Shown: positions 32,310-43,119 of the stretch, in pieces | Layout: the number at the start of each line of letters is the position of its first letter | How positions within the stretch are numbered: the stretch's first letter is position 1 | Source of the DNA: Gracilariopsis chorda | Lineage: Eukaryota > Rhodophyta > Florideophyceae > Gracilariales > Gracilariaceae | DNA: 64,000 bases | Assembly (NCBI GenBank): GCA_003194525.1 | Contig: NBIV01000060.1 | Span: 62,001 to 126,000, forward strand | Direction of reading: 5' to 3' | Translations under genes and position numbers: made by a program | Notes under the pieces: generated by a model | Told to the model about the DNA's origin: nothing | Seen by the model: the letters and a program-made list of their open reading frames with translations, nothing else | The model's database searches: none

Positions 32310-34792
32310 ATCATGCAGTTTGCTAAACGTCCGCATCGAGGACTTTATCGCGTGTACTATGCGTGGGATACTGTGGCAGATGAAGCTTGGAATGATCCAG
32401 CCATCCATGCAAGCGTTCCATAGTTTGGGACACTTTTTACTGCGGGTCAAAGGCGATGTGGAAGAAGCGGCGAGCACTCATACACGCTCTCTTCGTGCCC
32501 GTACCCATACTGAGTATTGCAAATGCATAGCTGCAAGTACTGCGGATGCGTTTTGATAGGCAAAGAGACCACTGAATTGTGCTGTAGCATGAGAAGAATG
32601 TCACTATGGGGCGTCACTCTCCGCAGAAGGCCTAGCAACGAGTTAGTTCAAAGTCTTTGTTGCTTGAGAGCGTTTCAATCCCATTTACTCAACTTGAATA
32701 TACTCTTCGTGACGAAGCAAGCGTTCAAGGACATGTCGTATGTGACAGGAAGCGGTCCTTTCTTTCTCAGACTTAAGGGGAACGCAGCTCTCTCTCTCTC
32801 CACGCAGAACCAGAACAACACGCGCCACAGCTCTCTGTGGGGTACCGGTCCGCCTTCCTTGGATCTATCTCACTACGGGCGTGCCAATCTGCATGCGTTC
32901 ATTCAGGAAATCAACGTAAGAGACATCGTAACCAAGTTGTACGATGAGATCAAGCCGAAGCCAGACGTGGTGCGCGAAAGTTATCGATCCATGCTTAGCA
33001 AGCAACAGCAACACAAAAAACAAAAGGAATAGACCGCCGTGGATATCAGCGTGCAAGCAGCGGAACAAGGAGTAGTCGTATGTGGATACGAAGGAATTCG
33101 AAGTGCTACTGTCAGTGCTCTTCATGCAGGTGCTGTCCCTATCCCTGAAGATGTTCGTAGTGGGGGACCGACCATGATGAGAACCCTCGGGGTTGATCCG
33201 ACTGGCATGTACTTAGTGGAGTCTCAACTACCGCGCTTCGTAGAAGAAACCGTAACAGAAGAGCATGCTGCAGTAACGACTGCTGGTGCTGCTGTAGCAA
33301 CGGCGACTGCGAATGCCACAAAAAATGCGCAAGTGCGGTACAGACTTCTAAAACCAGCATCCAAACTTGCAGAGAAGGGCACTTTCGCTCCTCTCTACCC
33401 GTACGGTGATCAGCATAAACATTTTCACATCTACCTGTTTCTGGATGCAAGAAACTCCACACACCAAAGCTCAGGTCTCAGCGTCAATGAGTGGAAGCTC
33501 CAAAAGCTCACCTGGGCTGAGACCGCGAAGCGACGTCTGTACTCAAACAACATCCTCCTGAACAGGGGACCGTTGATGAAACTGTGGATGCTCCGCACGC
33601 AAACTAACATCGATGACATGCGACTACGTTTCCTGGAGAGAAAACTACAGGCACGTATTGTACGAGAGCAAGAGATCCAGCAAGCACAATAGCAAACAGG
33701 TCATGTGTCACCATCACAATTCGCAGAAGTGGGACCCATATTTCTGCCCGATGACTCGGTCAAGTCAGCAGCCTACTGGAAGAACAAGTTCATGGATCTA
33801 CAGAGGCTCGTAGCGCAGAGAGAACCGTCTTCTCATTTCATTATAATCACCATGAACATCTGAACATATGGCGAGAGGACATCGAGCGCCTTGGTATGCA
33901 AACCAGCAATTGGAGCGCATTTACGGCACAGAGTACCCGCCCTCGACAATTTGACCGACCGGATCTGATTGCAAGGGTGTACAAACAGTACGCAAACGAC
34001 TTCATGAAGGACTTGGAGAAGAACTCGGAGCACATGTTTGAAATACAGTGCTTGGGGGTTGCATCAAAGTTTGAGTTTCAAGAACGCAATGTGCCTCATC
34101 ACCACATGCTCGTGTGGCTCGAAAAAGGTGTGTTTGAAGACGTTAATGTGATCGAGGAGCTGATTCGTGCAGAACTTCCCCTTCGAGGTGAAGAAGACGC
34201 GTTGCGTGGCCTCATTTGTTCCACGCACAGGCACCGCCACTCTCCTTTTCCCAGAATCGCACTAGGCGCTCCAAGTTTGGATATGACAGCAACATGATAT
34301 TGCCAGAGACATACATTGAAAAAGGCACGAATCGTGTGATCTACCGCAGAAGAAGGCAAGAAAATCTCAAAATTTTGCTGTACAACCCAACTCTGACCAA
34401 GACCTACCGCTCTCATATCAACGTAGAACGCATGCACGGAGGGGGCACAGTGGTTTATCTGATGAAGTACGCAATTAAGCACCCCAAACCTTAGGAGGTG
34501 GTGCTCAATGTGAGTGGTACTAATGAGACAGCCACACAGAACGAGCAGCAAGAAGACAGGCAGCTGCAGAACGATATTCATGCATACATGCGAGCACGTG
34601 TGGTGGGCGACGTCAACGCAGCTTGGAGAATTTTCGAGTTTCAACAGGTGCACATCGTACCAAACATAGAGCGACTGGCTATTCACTTGGAAGGAGAGCG
34701 GACATTTCTGCTGAGGTCCAAAAAATCTCCTTCTTGCATCGCAGCCATCTACACTGGAGATATGCTTTGCCAGGCCCGAAGCATATGCAAAC
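32310..34792 (+). pseudogene. Helitron B protein, 5' part (zinc finger and Rep)
   Basis: From MQFAKRPHRGLYRVYYAWDT (about 32313) through CKYCGCVLIGKET (about 32535) the piece parallels Helitron A; the CCHC knuckle seen in A is scrambled here. Further blocks: GPPSLDLSHYGRANLHAF (about 32850), VTKLYDEIKPKPDVVRESYR (about 32930) and RRLYSNNILLNRGPLMKLWMLRTQTNIDDMR (split by nothing, about 33530). The Rep HUH motif FQERNVPHHHMLVWL (about 34075) keeps all histidines, unlike A. The tyrosine motif VVYLMKYAIKHPK (about 34450) is present. Stops and frameshifts occur repeatedly. The piece ends where the copia LTR begins. Confidence 0.82.
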
Positions 34793-35077
34793 TGTTGTAG
34801 AAGCAATTTGAAGCTTCTTAGAAGCAACTAGAAACGAGAAACGTCTAGATAATTCTAGAGTTTTTTATAGAATAATTGCTTAGAATGTTCTTGATGTGTT
34901 GTGATAGAAATTATTGGAAGGTCTAGAAGTTCATAGGACATTACTGGAACACTATATATGACAGTTTTGTAGACCAGATTTGATGAATGATAGAAATCAA
35001 GCCGAATCATCGATATAAATCTACAGTGCATTCATTTAAGTCTATCCTAAGCTCTGTACTGCACTCAAACTACAACA
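34793..35077 (+). repeat. 5' LTR of the copia element
   Basis: 285 bp, alignable end to end with 39205-39489; starts TGTTGTAGAAGC and ends CTACAACA. Confidence 0.92.
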
Positions 35078-35092
35078 GGTTATGGGCCCAGA
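35078..35092 (+). promoter_or_regulatory. Primer-binding site complementary to initiator tRNA-Met anticodon arm
   Basis: GGTTATGGGCCCAG directly follows the 5' LTR. Its complement CTGGGCCCATAACC is the anticodon stem-loop of eukaryotic initiator tRNA-Met, the half-tRNA primer known from Drosophila copia, rather than the usual 3' CCA end. Confidence 0.85.
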
Positions 35093-35340
35093 ATACGCCT
35101 AAGTCAATATCTCCATTAGTACAACAGCTTAGAAGTATGCTGCGAAACTGGAATTTGAACAACATCGTAGAAGTTCAACTTCGTACGAAAGTCGAAGAAT
35201 CATACAGTAGGAAACTCAAGGTTTCGAAAACCGTGCCTTCAGAATCTGGCATAATCGCGAAGAACCGTCAACCGTGTAGAGCAGTACACCTTTTCAACTT
35301 TTGAGAAATCGAAATTCCTTACCTCTCAGCAATCAGAAAG

Positions 35341-38300
35341 ATGGATATAGAAGAAAAAAGCACGTTCAAAACAGAGGAACGCAGTGGAGATAATTATTTC
35401 TCTTGGAAATTCCGCATGACAAATTAACTTAAGAAAAAAGGTTATTGGAAAGCAGTGGCAGAAAAAGAAAGTAATGCTAGTGCGAATGAAAAGGCAATAA
35501 TAGATATTTGTTAACCAGTCGATGATAATCAAGTCGTGTATGTAGAGTCATGCACAACAGGTACAGAAGCCTGGTACGCCCTAGCAGATGTTTATGAAAA
35601 TAAGAGCATGGCAAACAAAATGGGTACGGAGGAGCGCTTTACGTCAAAAAGGCTCCATGAGGGTGAATCAGCCAAACAGCACATTGACGAGTTAAAAGGA
35701 CTCAAAACAAAACTGAAACACCTTGGCGTCGACAAAACAAAGAAAGAGTATATTATGCGTTTACTACGTATCTTGCCAGAAAGCTTTGAAATTTTGGTTT
35801 TTACTTCTGAAAATATAGCTGAGAAGCTAAGCATAGAAGAAATCCACGCTAAAATTTTGCGTGAAGAGTCCAGACAAAAATCTTCTCAAGATCAAAAAAA
35901 ATCTGGAAGCCTATTACAGGGAAAAGCGAACAATAAGAAATTCAAATTTCCCTTCAACCGTCATTATTGAAGAAAGAAGCGGCACAAAATTGCAGATTGT
36001 AGAAAGTGAAAGAAGGATTTCAAAAACTATACACAGACAAACACGAGCAATACATCTTCTGGAAATTTTTTGATGGCTGAACAAGACCAACAGAAAAATT
36101 CATGGAACATGTTATATGGATTCAGGCGCATCATTCCACATGACGAATAATGGAAAGTGGTTTACGGAAGACACTTTGAAAAGTATGCAACCGACTACCA
36201 TCAGACTTGGAGATGGAACTTCTGTTGAATCAACACAAAAAGGAAATGTGTTGATGGAACTTTCTATGAATGGAACCACGGCCACTCTACCGGTGCACAA
36301 TGTTTTATTTGTCCCAGAAATTGCTACTAAAAAGTTGTCTATTGACCAAATTGATAAGCGTGGACATCGAGTTTATTTTCGAAACGAGTGGTATACTGTT
36401 TTATCTAAACATTCGAGTGAAAAAATCCTTCAGGTCAAGAAAGAAAATTCCGCGTACTGCTTTGAGAGCTCCAAGAAGGTCGAGGAAATTTATGTGGCAT
36501 ACTCAGCCACCATAACGCAGCAAGAACTTTGGCATGCTAGACTAGGACATGGACGAAAAACTGTCTTGAGCCAAATTATATCCAAGAAAACCGCCCATTG
36601 TGTTCCAAAGCAATTGAAACAAGGAGATATAAGTACTTGCAAAAGACGTGTACTGGGAAAATAAGTTCAAAATCATTTCCTTCCACAGGAAAATTCCAAT
36701 CTAAGGAGAAATTGGAACTAATCCACACCAATCTTTGTAGTCCGATAAGTATCAAATCGAAAGGTGGACAATTATAATTTATAACTTTCACTGCTGACTA
36801 CACAAGAAAATCATTTTTGTATTTTCTCCGAACTAAAACCGAGGCAATGGAAAATACTCGGGAGTTTCTGACTATGGTAGAAAATCAGAAAGGAATGTCT
36901 GTCAAATGAATGAGAAGTGACAGAGGAGGAGAATGTTTTTCTAAGGCATTTGAAAATTATTTGAAGATGAAAGGTATCATCCACGAAGGTACAAGAGCAC
37001 ACCAACCTCAACAGAATGGGGTTGCTGAAAGAGTTAATCAAAATCTTTGTGAAAGAGCGAGGTATATGCTTTTCTTTCAGGGCATTCCCAAATCATTTTG
37101 GGCTGAAGCCATTCAAACTGCAAATTTCATCAGAAATTTTGTTCATACAAAAATTTTAGGCGATTGCAGCCCTCACGAAAAATGGTTTGGAAGGACCCAA
37201 ATATTTCTCATCCCAAAGCATTTGGTTGTAAGGCTTAGGTATTTTTTCCCAAGTGACCATAGAAAAAAGTAGAATGCTAAATCTAGACTGTGTACTCTTC
37301 TGGGATACGAATGAAGAAATTATCGTTTCATCGACGATACAACCAAAAAAAGTGGTTTTAAGTAGAACCGCCAACTTTGTAGAGGCCCCGAAAATAATTT
37401 CAATGGAAGATGAAATATCTATTGAGCCAGGCGTTTCAAGAGAAAATGAAATACTGTCGAATCCTGCAGGAGAAAATAGTTCAGTCAATCCTGAAGCGAA
37501 CAACGCAGCTTTAGAAAATGAACAAGTGTTAGAAAACATTCCCCGACGAAGTGGAAGAGCTCGAAAACAGCCAACCTGGCTCACATATGACCATGCTGAT
37601 GAAAATGAAGATACCGCTGCCGGAGCAGTAATGATGCTTGCAGACGAAACAGAACCAAAGACAGTACAGCAGGCCTTGTCAGGAGCTCAGAAGAATTATT
37701 GGACATCTGCACTGGAAAGAGAAATTAGTTCTCTATAGGAAAACAATACTTGGAAACTAGTCCCTCGCAAAACGGACATGCAATTTTTGCAACCAAAATG
37801 GGTCTTCAAGATCAAACCCGAAACCGAGAATCAAGAAATAATACTAAAGGCAAGGCTTGTTTGCAAAGGCTATCAGCAAAAATATGGAAATGATTATTTT
37901 GAAACGTACGCTCCAGTTGTACGTATGGCTTCTTTGCAAACTATGCTAGCAGTAGACTCCAACAAAAATCTTTTATCAGCCAGATGGATGTGAATACAGC
38001 ATTCTTGAATGGAACGTTGGAAGAGGAAATTTTTATGAAGGAGCCAGAGGGATTCGTTGACTACAAAAATCCTTCATATATATGCAAATTGGAGAAGTCA
38101 ATTTATGGATTAAAACAGGCACCTAAAGCCTGGTACAAGGTAGTCAGCCAAGTACTAAGTAACATGAATTTTATGAAGTCCCTTGCTGACAATGGGATAT
38201 TTGTTGGAAACCATCGAGGCCATTATATTTATATGGTGATGTAGGTAGATGATATTAACATGGCAAGCACAAGTATTACGACACTTGAAAACGTGTAAGC

Positions 38301-39198
38301 AAAGTTGAGCTACAAGTCTGGTATGAAAGATCTTGGAGAAATTCGTCCCGTTTTGGGAATCGAAATCGAATATGATCGGGAGAAGGGTGTGATGAAATTA
38401 AGTCAAGAGAAATATGATGAAACTGTTCTGAAGAAATTTAATATGACACTCTGTAAGGACATAGAGACGCCACTTGAAGCCAATTTCATTGTGAGAAACC
38501 CGGGTGAAAAGCAGGTCGTGGAAAGTATACCGTATCGAGAATTTGTGGGATCAATAATGTATTTAATGCTTGTTACAAGACCTGAACTCGCCTTTCTCAC
38601 GGGACTTTTAAGTCAGTTTTCCGGAAGACATTCCCTAGATCACTGGAAAGCGTGCAAAAGGGTATTGCACTATATTCAAAATACAAAGGATCACTTTATT
38701 TTATATCAAACGAAAGTACGCAGTACTTTGGAAATCTATAGTGACGCAAGTTGGGGCGGCACAGAATCCAGAAAATCAATTTCTAGATTTGCATTATTTT
38801 ATGGAAAATGTTTGGTATCATGGAGTAGTCGAGAACAAAATTGTGTTGCTCTATCGACTACAGAAGCGGTATAAATCACACTTACGGAAGCAGTGAAAGA
38901 GGGACAATGGTTATCAAAAACCCTTACAGATTTGACCTCAACAAATATGATGCTATTTAAAATTTATGTGGACAATCAGTCTACAATACTGCTGTCGAAG
39001 ATGGAGGGAGGACATGGAAAGTCAAAACATATCTCAATAAGTTATTTTTACGTGCAAAAATGTGTTGACCAAAATGATGTGGATATCCAATATTGTCCTA
39101 CCGATAATATGACTGTAGATATTTTGACGAAAGCTCTGCTGAGAATTAAGCATTGGAAGCTTATGAAACATCTAGGACTTCAGAAGCTATCTAGTTAG
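35341..39198 (+). pseudogene. gag-pol of the copia element, with nonsense and catalytic changes
   Basis: Gag starts at ATG 35341 (MDIEEKSTFKTEERSGDNYF), with stops soon after (about 35424 and 35513), and continues as the copia gag domain to 35970. Protease CYMDSGASFHM (about 36109) keeps DSG. A GAG-pre-integrase block ELWHARLGHGRKT is at about 36525. In integrase the first Asp position reads HTNLCSP (Asn in place of Asp), the second is kept in MRSDRGGEC (about 36912) and the Glu in QNGVAERVNQ (about 37012). Reverse transcriptase runs from WVFKIKPE (about 37799); its YVDD core reads stop-VDD at about 38242. RNase H follows with YSDASWGG and ends at 39198. Confidence 0.9.
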
Positions 39199-39204
39199 AG
39201 GAGG

Positions 39205-39489
39205 TGCTGTGGAAGCAATTGGAAGCTAGTTAGATGCAACTAGAAACTAGAAACGTCCAGATGATTCTAGAGTATTTTATAGAAGAATTGTTTAGAATGT
39301 TTTTGATGCGTTGTGATAGAAATAGTTACAAGGTCTAGAAGACCACAGGGAATTACTGGAACACTAAATAAGAAAGAATTGTAGACCAGGTTTGATGAAT
39401 GATAGAAATCAAGCCGAATAATCGAGATAAATCAACAGTACGTTCATTTAAGTCTATCCTAAGCTCTGTACTACACTCAACCTACAACA
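39205..39489 (+). repeat. 3' LTR of the copia element
   Basis: 285 bp, starting TGCTGTGGAAGC directly after the polypurine tract TAGAGGAGG (39196-39204). Confidence 0.92.
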
Positions 39490-39718
39490 CATACCTTGAC
39501 TAAATTTCTTATTTTGAAAATGTTCGTTTGCATCTCGCGCTTCCTGCTCGTGTGCTTAGTCAACACGACGGAGACAGCACTCAGGTGCCCATAGACGACT
39601 GCGATCCGCCCATGTCCGTGGTAGAGCGCACGGAAGATGTGCAGTGCGTCTCAAAGATCAGAGGTGTTTCACCGTCAGACATTTAGCTCTTTGCTCTGCG
39701 CTTGCTGCTCATGAGTCA
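39490..39718 (+). pseudogene. Helitron B fragment between the two retrotransposons
   Basis: 229 bp. One frame reads ISYFENVRLHLALPARVLSQ, then DPPMSVVERTEDVQCVSKIRGVSPSDI, a stop, then LFALRLLLMS. This matches the Helitron A stretch from YKETIRVNDKLLRS through MFVVQRSENDRQVTRIRFAF to FALQILLMSS, so the piece bridges the copia and gypsy insertions. Confidence 0.8.
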
Positions 39719-40244
39719 TGTAGTAGAAAACTACGTCCTTTGGCTAACTGGGGTAGTAGTCTACGAGAAGGCAGTAGCGGCAGAGAGCCAGCCACTGGGG
39801 TGACAATCCACTGGGTCTACTAGTGACGCGGGCACCAACTAGCAGCGAGGCACAATGGGCGGGCACTATCTCAAGTCTCTACAGGTCGGGAGGATGGTAG
39901 AGATGGCTTGGAGGCCTTTGGAGTTCTACTGGCTGCATATGGCGGCGAGAAGACGGTGAGGGTGCTTGTCTTTACCCGTTGGACATCGGTGGCACTCGAG
40001 CCAGCCTATATGGCTGGCGAGGTGCTCTGACCTCCGGAAACTATCCTAACACATTAAACGAAATTAGCTACATAATAAAACGTATGGCCGCAGTGCCTTG
40101 GCACTCGCACTGTCGCCTGGTATCTCCTGCATAGGCACCCAGCTTGGCCACGTGGATTATTTCGGCCAGCAATGCTCTGACCTCTGGCAGCCCAGCCCCA
40201 TCGTTACTACCCCACTGCAGGTGCCCAATGGTCATTCTCGTACA
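39719..40244 (-). repeat. 3' LTR of chromovirus B
   Basis: 526 bp; in element orientation starts TGTACGAG and ends CTACTACA. Strongly similar to 49643-50168 apart from a more variable ~60-bp end at low coordinates. Confidence 0.94.
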
Positions 40245-40258
40245 GAACTCCCCCCTTA
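40245..40258 (-). promoter_or_regulatory. Polypurine tract of chromovirus B
   Basis: Reading minus, AAGGGGGGAGTTC immediately precedes the 3' LTR, as expected for plus-strand priming. Confidence 0.85.
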
Positions 40259-40539
40259 AGATCCAACTTCCCGTCGGCCGCTTCCACGTCGGTGAGCTAT
40301 CCTTTTCTTCCGCTGGCGTTCTTTCCTCCCGCCCAATTTTGTTGTTGTTCTCGCGTCCTCTCCCCCGATTAGGTCTCTCGCCTTTTGGTTGACATGTCTG
40401 GTCGGCCCTTCCACAGCAGGTACGGCGGCAGTACCGGTTTTTGTCCATTTGGTTGCTTTTTTGGCAAGTGGCACTTGGCCACTACCATGCCATTGGTCGC
40501 CGACAATGGGGCCTCATTAACTATTTAGTCTCAACTGCG

Positions 40540-42915
40540 GGGCGCTCCTCGTGCTCCTGCATTTCACCGACCCCTGGCGCGGAGGCCCATACATCCCTCT
40601 AGATTACCTCGTCCTTCTGGTCACTCTTTTCTTCGCATACCGCCTTGGTACATCCACCATCCCCGCCCCCTCGGTAGATCGTGGTGCATTCCCTTGTCCT
40701 TTCAGATTCCTGATCGTTGGTCTCCCCTGGCGCCGTGTCCGCTGTGCTGGCTTATCGATCGCCTCTACGCCATGTCCCTGGGGCACATAAGGGCTCCCAT
40801 GGCTACCTCTTGGACTATGACGGCTTCGAGCGTATCCCTCGGGTGGCAATAACTATAGACTCGACCAACATGGCTCTGGTCCTCAGCAGCGCATATGCCC
40901 ACCCCGGGGACAAGTACGACCACACCTTTGGTCGGAATCCTATGGCAGTGAGGAGTACCTATCTACCCAGTTCGCTCGCCGAGTTCGTGCAGTATGCTGT
41001 CCAATACTTGGACGCCCTGCGGTTTGCTGCGATCCCCAAGTATGTCCGTGAGAAGAAGAACTCCCAAGAGGACTCCTGGTACAACCGTTGGCTCTACCTT
41101 CCTGCTGATGTCCCTTAGGTCACGCGTTGCTGCGCTCTGGTACCACCATACATGCCCTTCGTCCACTGCGGCGAAGAGTCGGATTACCAATGGAGAGTAA
41201 ACAAGCTCCTGGAGGACTTGTATTCGATGCATGGCGACCCTAAGGCCCCCTTTCCCCCCTTGATCATAGCCTCCTGGGGATAGTCTGCTTCAGACCTCCA
41301 TACGACCGCTTGTACTGGTTATCGAACCGGACATATTGGAATGATATGATCGAACCCGATGGTCGTATTCGAACCAACCTCAAGTACTTCTTCTGGTGGT
41401 GGCAAGTGGAGTTTCAAGATATGCCTCCGTCCTGCAGGTCTTCTCTATATCTCCCGCTACCGCCACTTAGCACCGGACCGGAGGCCACCATCTCGCACCT
41501 TTCCAATATCCTTATGGTCCCTACACCGTCCGTGGTGGCCTAACAGACCTATCAGCTCCAGGGGGACTTCACTAAACGTCTCCCCTAGCTGACCTGGCAG
41601 GTGCTTTTTGCCGAATGTGCCGTGTTCTGTTTCATGGCCTTTCTGGATACCACCTGCTATGGGGTCCAACTAACGTTCGGGAGGCCGTTTGGCGTATTTG
41701 GAACAAGCGGGTTCTTCCCAGTCCTGAAAGTCGACTGGTGCCTCTTCCGCGGCACTTGATCCGACTCAGCCTTGAGTTGGGCGTGCAGAACATTGTCCGG
41801 GATACGGAGTACGAGGTTGAAGAGGCCAAGGCCCTATTCGATTATGTCCGTCAGGTCGACTGGGCGCAGACCCCCGGTTCCTTTGGTACGATTATGAAAC
41901 CGACACCTTCTCCCCAATCACCCGACATCCTCTTGGCAATGACGACGGGAACGTCTACCAGGCCAAACCATTGCTGGCTGTCCCCGTGAACAAGCCACGT
42001 CAGTCCGTGCCGGACTACTACCCTGAGGTCATTGGGTTTCACGAAGATTGTCTTCGTCCTCCAGTCCGGGAGCAGGCGGTAGTTCCTATACGGGTCCCAT
42101 TGGTTGTGCAGTCTTTCCTGCCGGCGCATGAAGTTGCCGTGGTAGAGGCCCCAGAGGCGTCCATCGGTCCCTTGGCTTCCCAACCTCCTATGTCCATGAC
42201 GGTTTACGCCCCTGTGGTCCCTCCTCCGCCTCCCGTGCCGGTCATTCCTGAAGTCATTAAAATGGCCTTCGATGACCTTAAGAAGGTATGCACGTCCGTT
42301 GGTATCCTTGAACCCACTGATATCGTCGAGGCTCTTCGTTCCGCCCAGTTCTGGGCTCGCCGGGCTTCACGGTACCACTCGCTGGTTCAGCGAAACCAAG
42401 AGGTCAAGGACGCCTTAGCGGCCATCCTGGAGGAGAACTCTAAGGTGTTGTCCGAGCGTGTCACGACAGACCTTGATAAACGCTTTGGTCTTAACCTTTC
42501 GGACACGGAGTCCGCTGGTGGTGCCTCATCCTCTTCCACCCGGAGTCCGGATCGCAAGCGTGCCCGCACGGGATGCCCTTCTCAACCGGCTGTGTCGTCC
42601 TATTGGTCGTCCTCACGGCTAGTAATCCTCAGTAAACACTATGGTTCCCTGTTTGGCCCTTCTAGAGTCAAGGTGTGCGTCTTCTCTGTCGCGCTCCATC
42701 GGTCTTCATCTCAAACCTTGAATACCAATAGGTCAGTTTTGAAACACGTCCCTGGGATTTTAGTGCACTCTCTTTATAGATCAGCCATCCACGCTTCGTT
42801 CCTGAGGTTTTCGGCCTTAATGAACCTGGGACTTCGGAGTTATGTGAAGTACCATTTGGCCATCATCGCGGCGGACCTTAGGAAGAATCTGCTTGAAGCC
42901 AGCGAGTGGGGGTGA
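40540..42915 (+). pseudogene. Antisense gene inside chromovirus B, unknown product, decayed
   Basis: Between the chromodomain end and the 3' LTR the plus strand, opposite to gag-pol, carries about 700 codons of coherent protein in shifting frames. Blocks: SHGYLLDYDGFERIPRVAIT (about 40797) to DSWYNRWLYLPADVP (to 41118); VPPYMPFVHCGEESDYQWRV (about 41140); IVCFRPPYDRLYWLSNRTYW (about 41280); GVQNIVRDTEYEVEEAKALF (about 41782); then WYDYETDTFSPITRHPLGND (about 41893, after a one-base slip). From 41971 it is open to 42915: a Pro-rich linker (VVPPPPPVPVIPE), a coiled-coil-like segment and a Ser-rich basic patch (SPDRKRARTG). Antisense ORFs are known in some plant gypsy elements. I do not recognise this one; a role in the element is inference. 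Confidence 0.6.
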
Positions 42916-43119
42916 GCGAGCGGCGTTTCCTTGTGCGCCGTGGCAGGCGGCGGCAAGCGGGAGGCGGTGCCGTGGGCAACTACAGTGTTCCTATTGGGTG
43001 GAGGCGGATTAGGCCCGTGCTGGCACAAATTTGTGGCCAGGGATACCCCCGTCCTTAAGGTCATCCTCCGTGTGGCCTGTTTTCGACCAATAGTGGGCCA
43101 CAAATTTGTCTGGGGTGTC

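Larger units (their letters stand above)
34793..39489 (+). mobile_element. Ty1/copia retrotransposon, 4.7 kb
   Basis: Two 285-bp LTRs (TGYTGTRGAAGC to CTACAACA) bracket a copia gene order with integrase before reverse transcriptase. The flanking pentamers are CAAAC and CATAC, a target duplication with one change. It lies inside Helitron B, interrupting the region after the Rep domain. LTRs have visibly diverged and the coding region has several stops, so this copy is dead. Confidence 0.93.
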
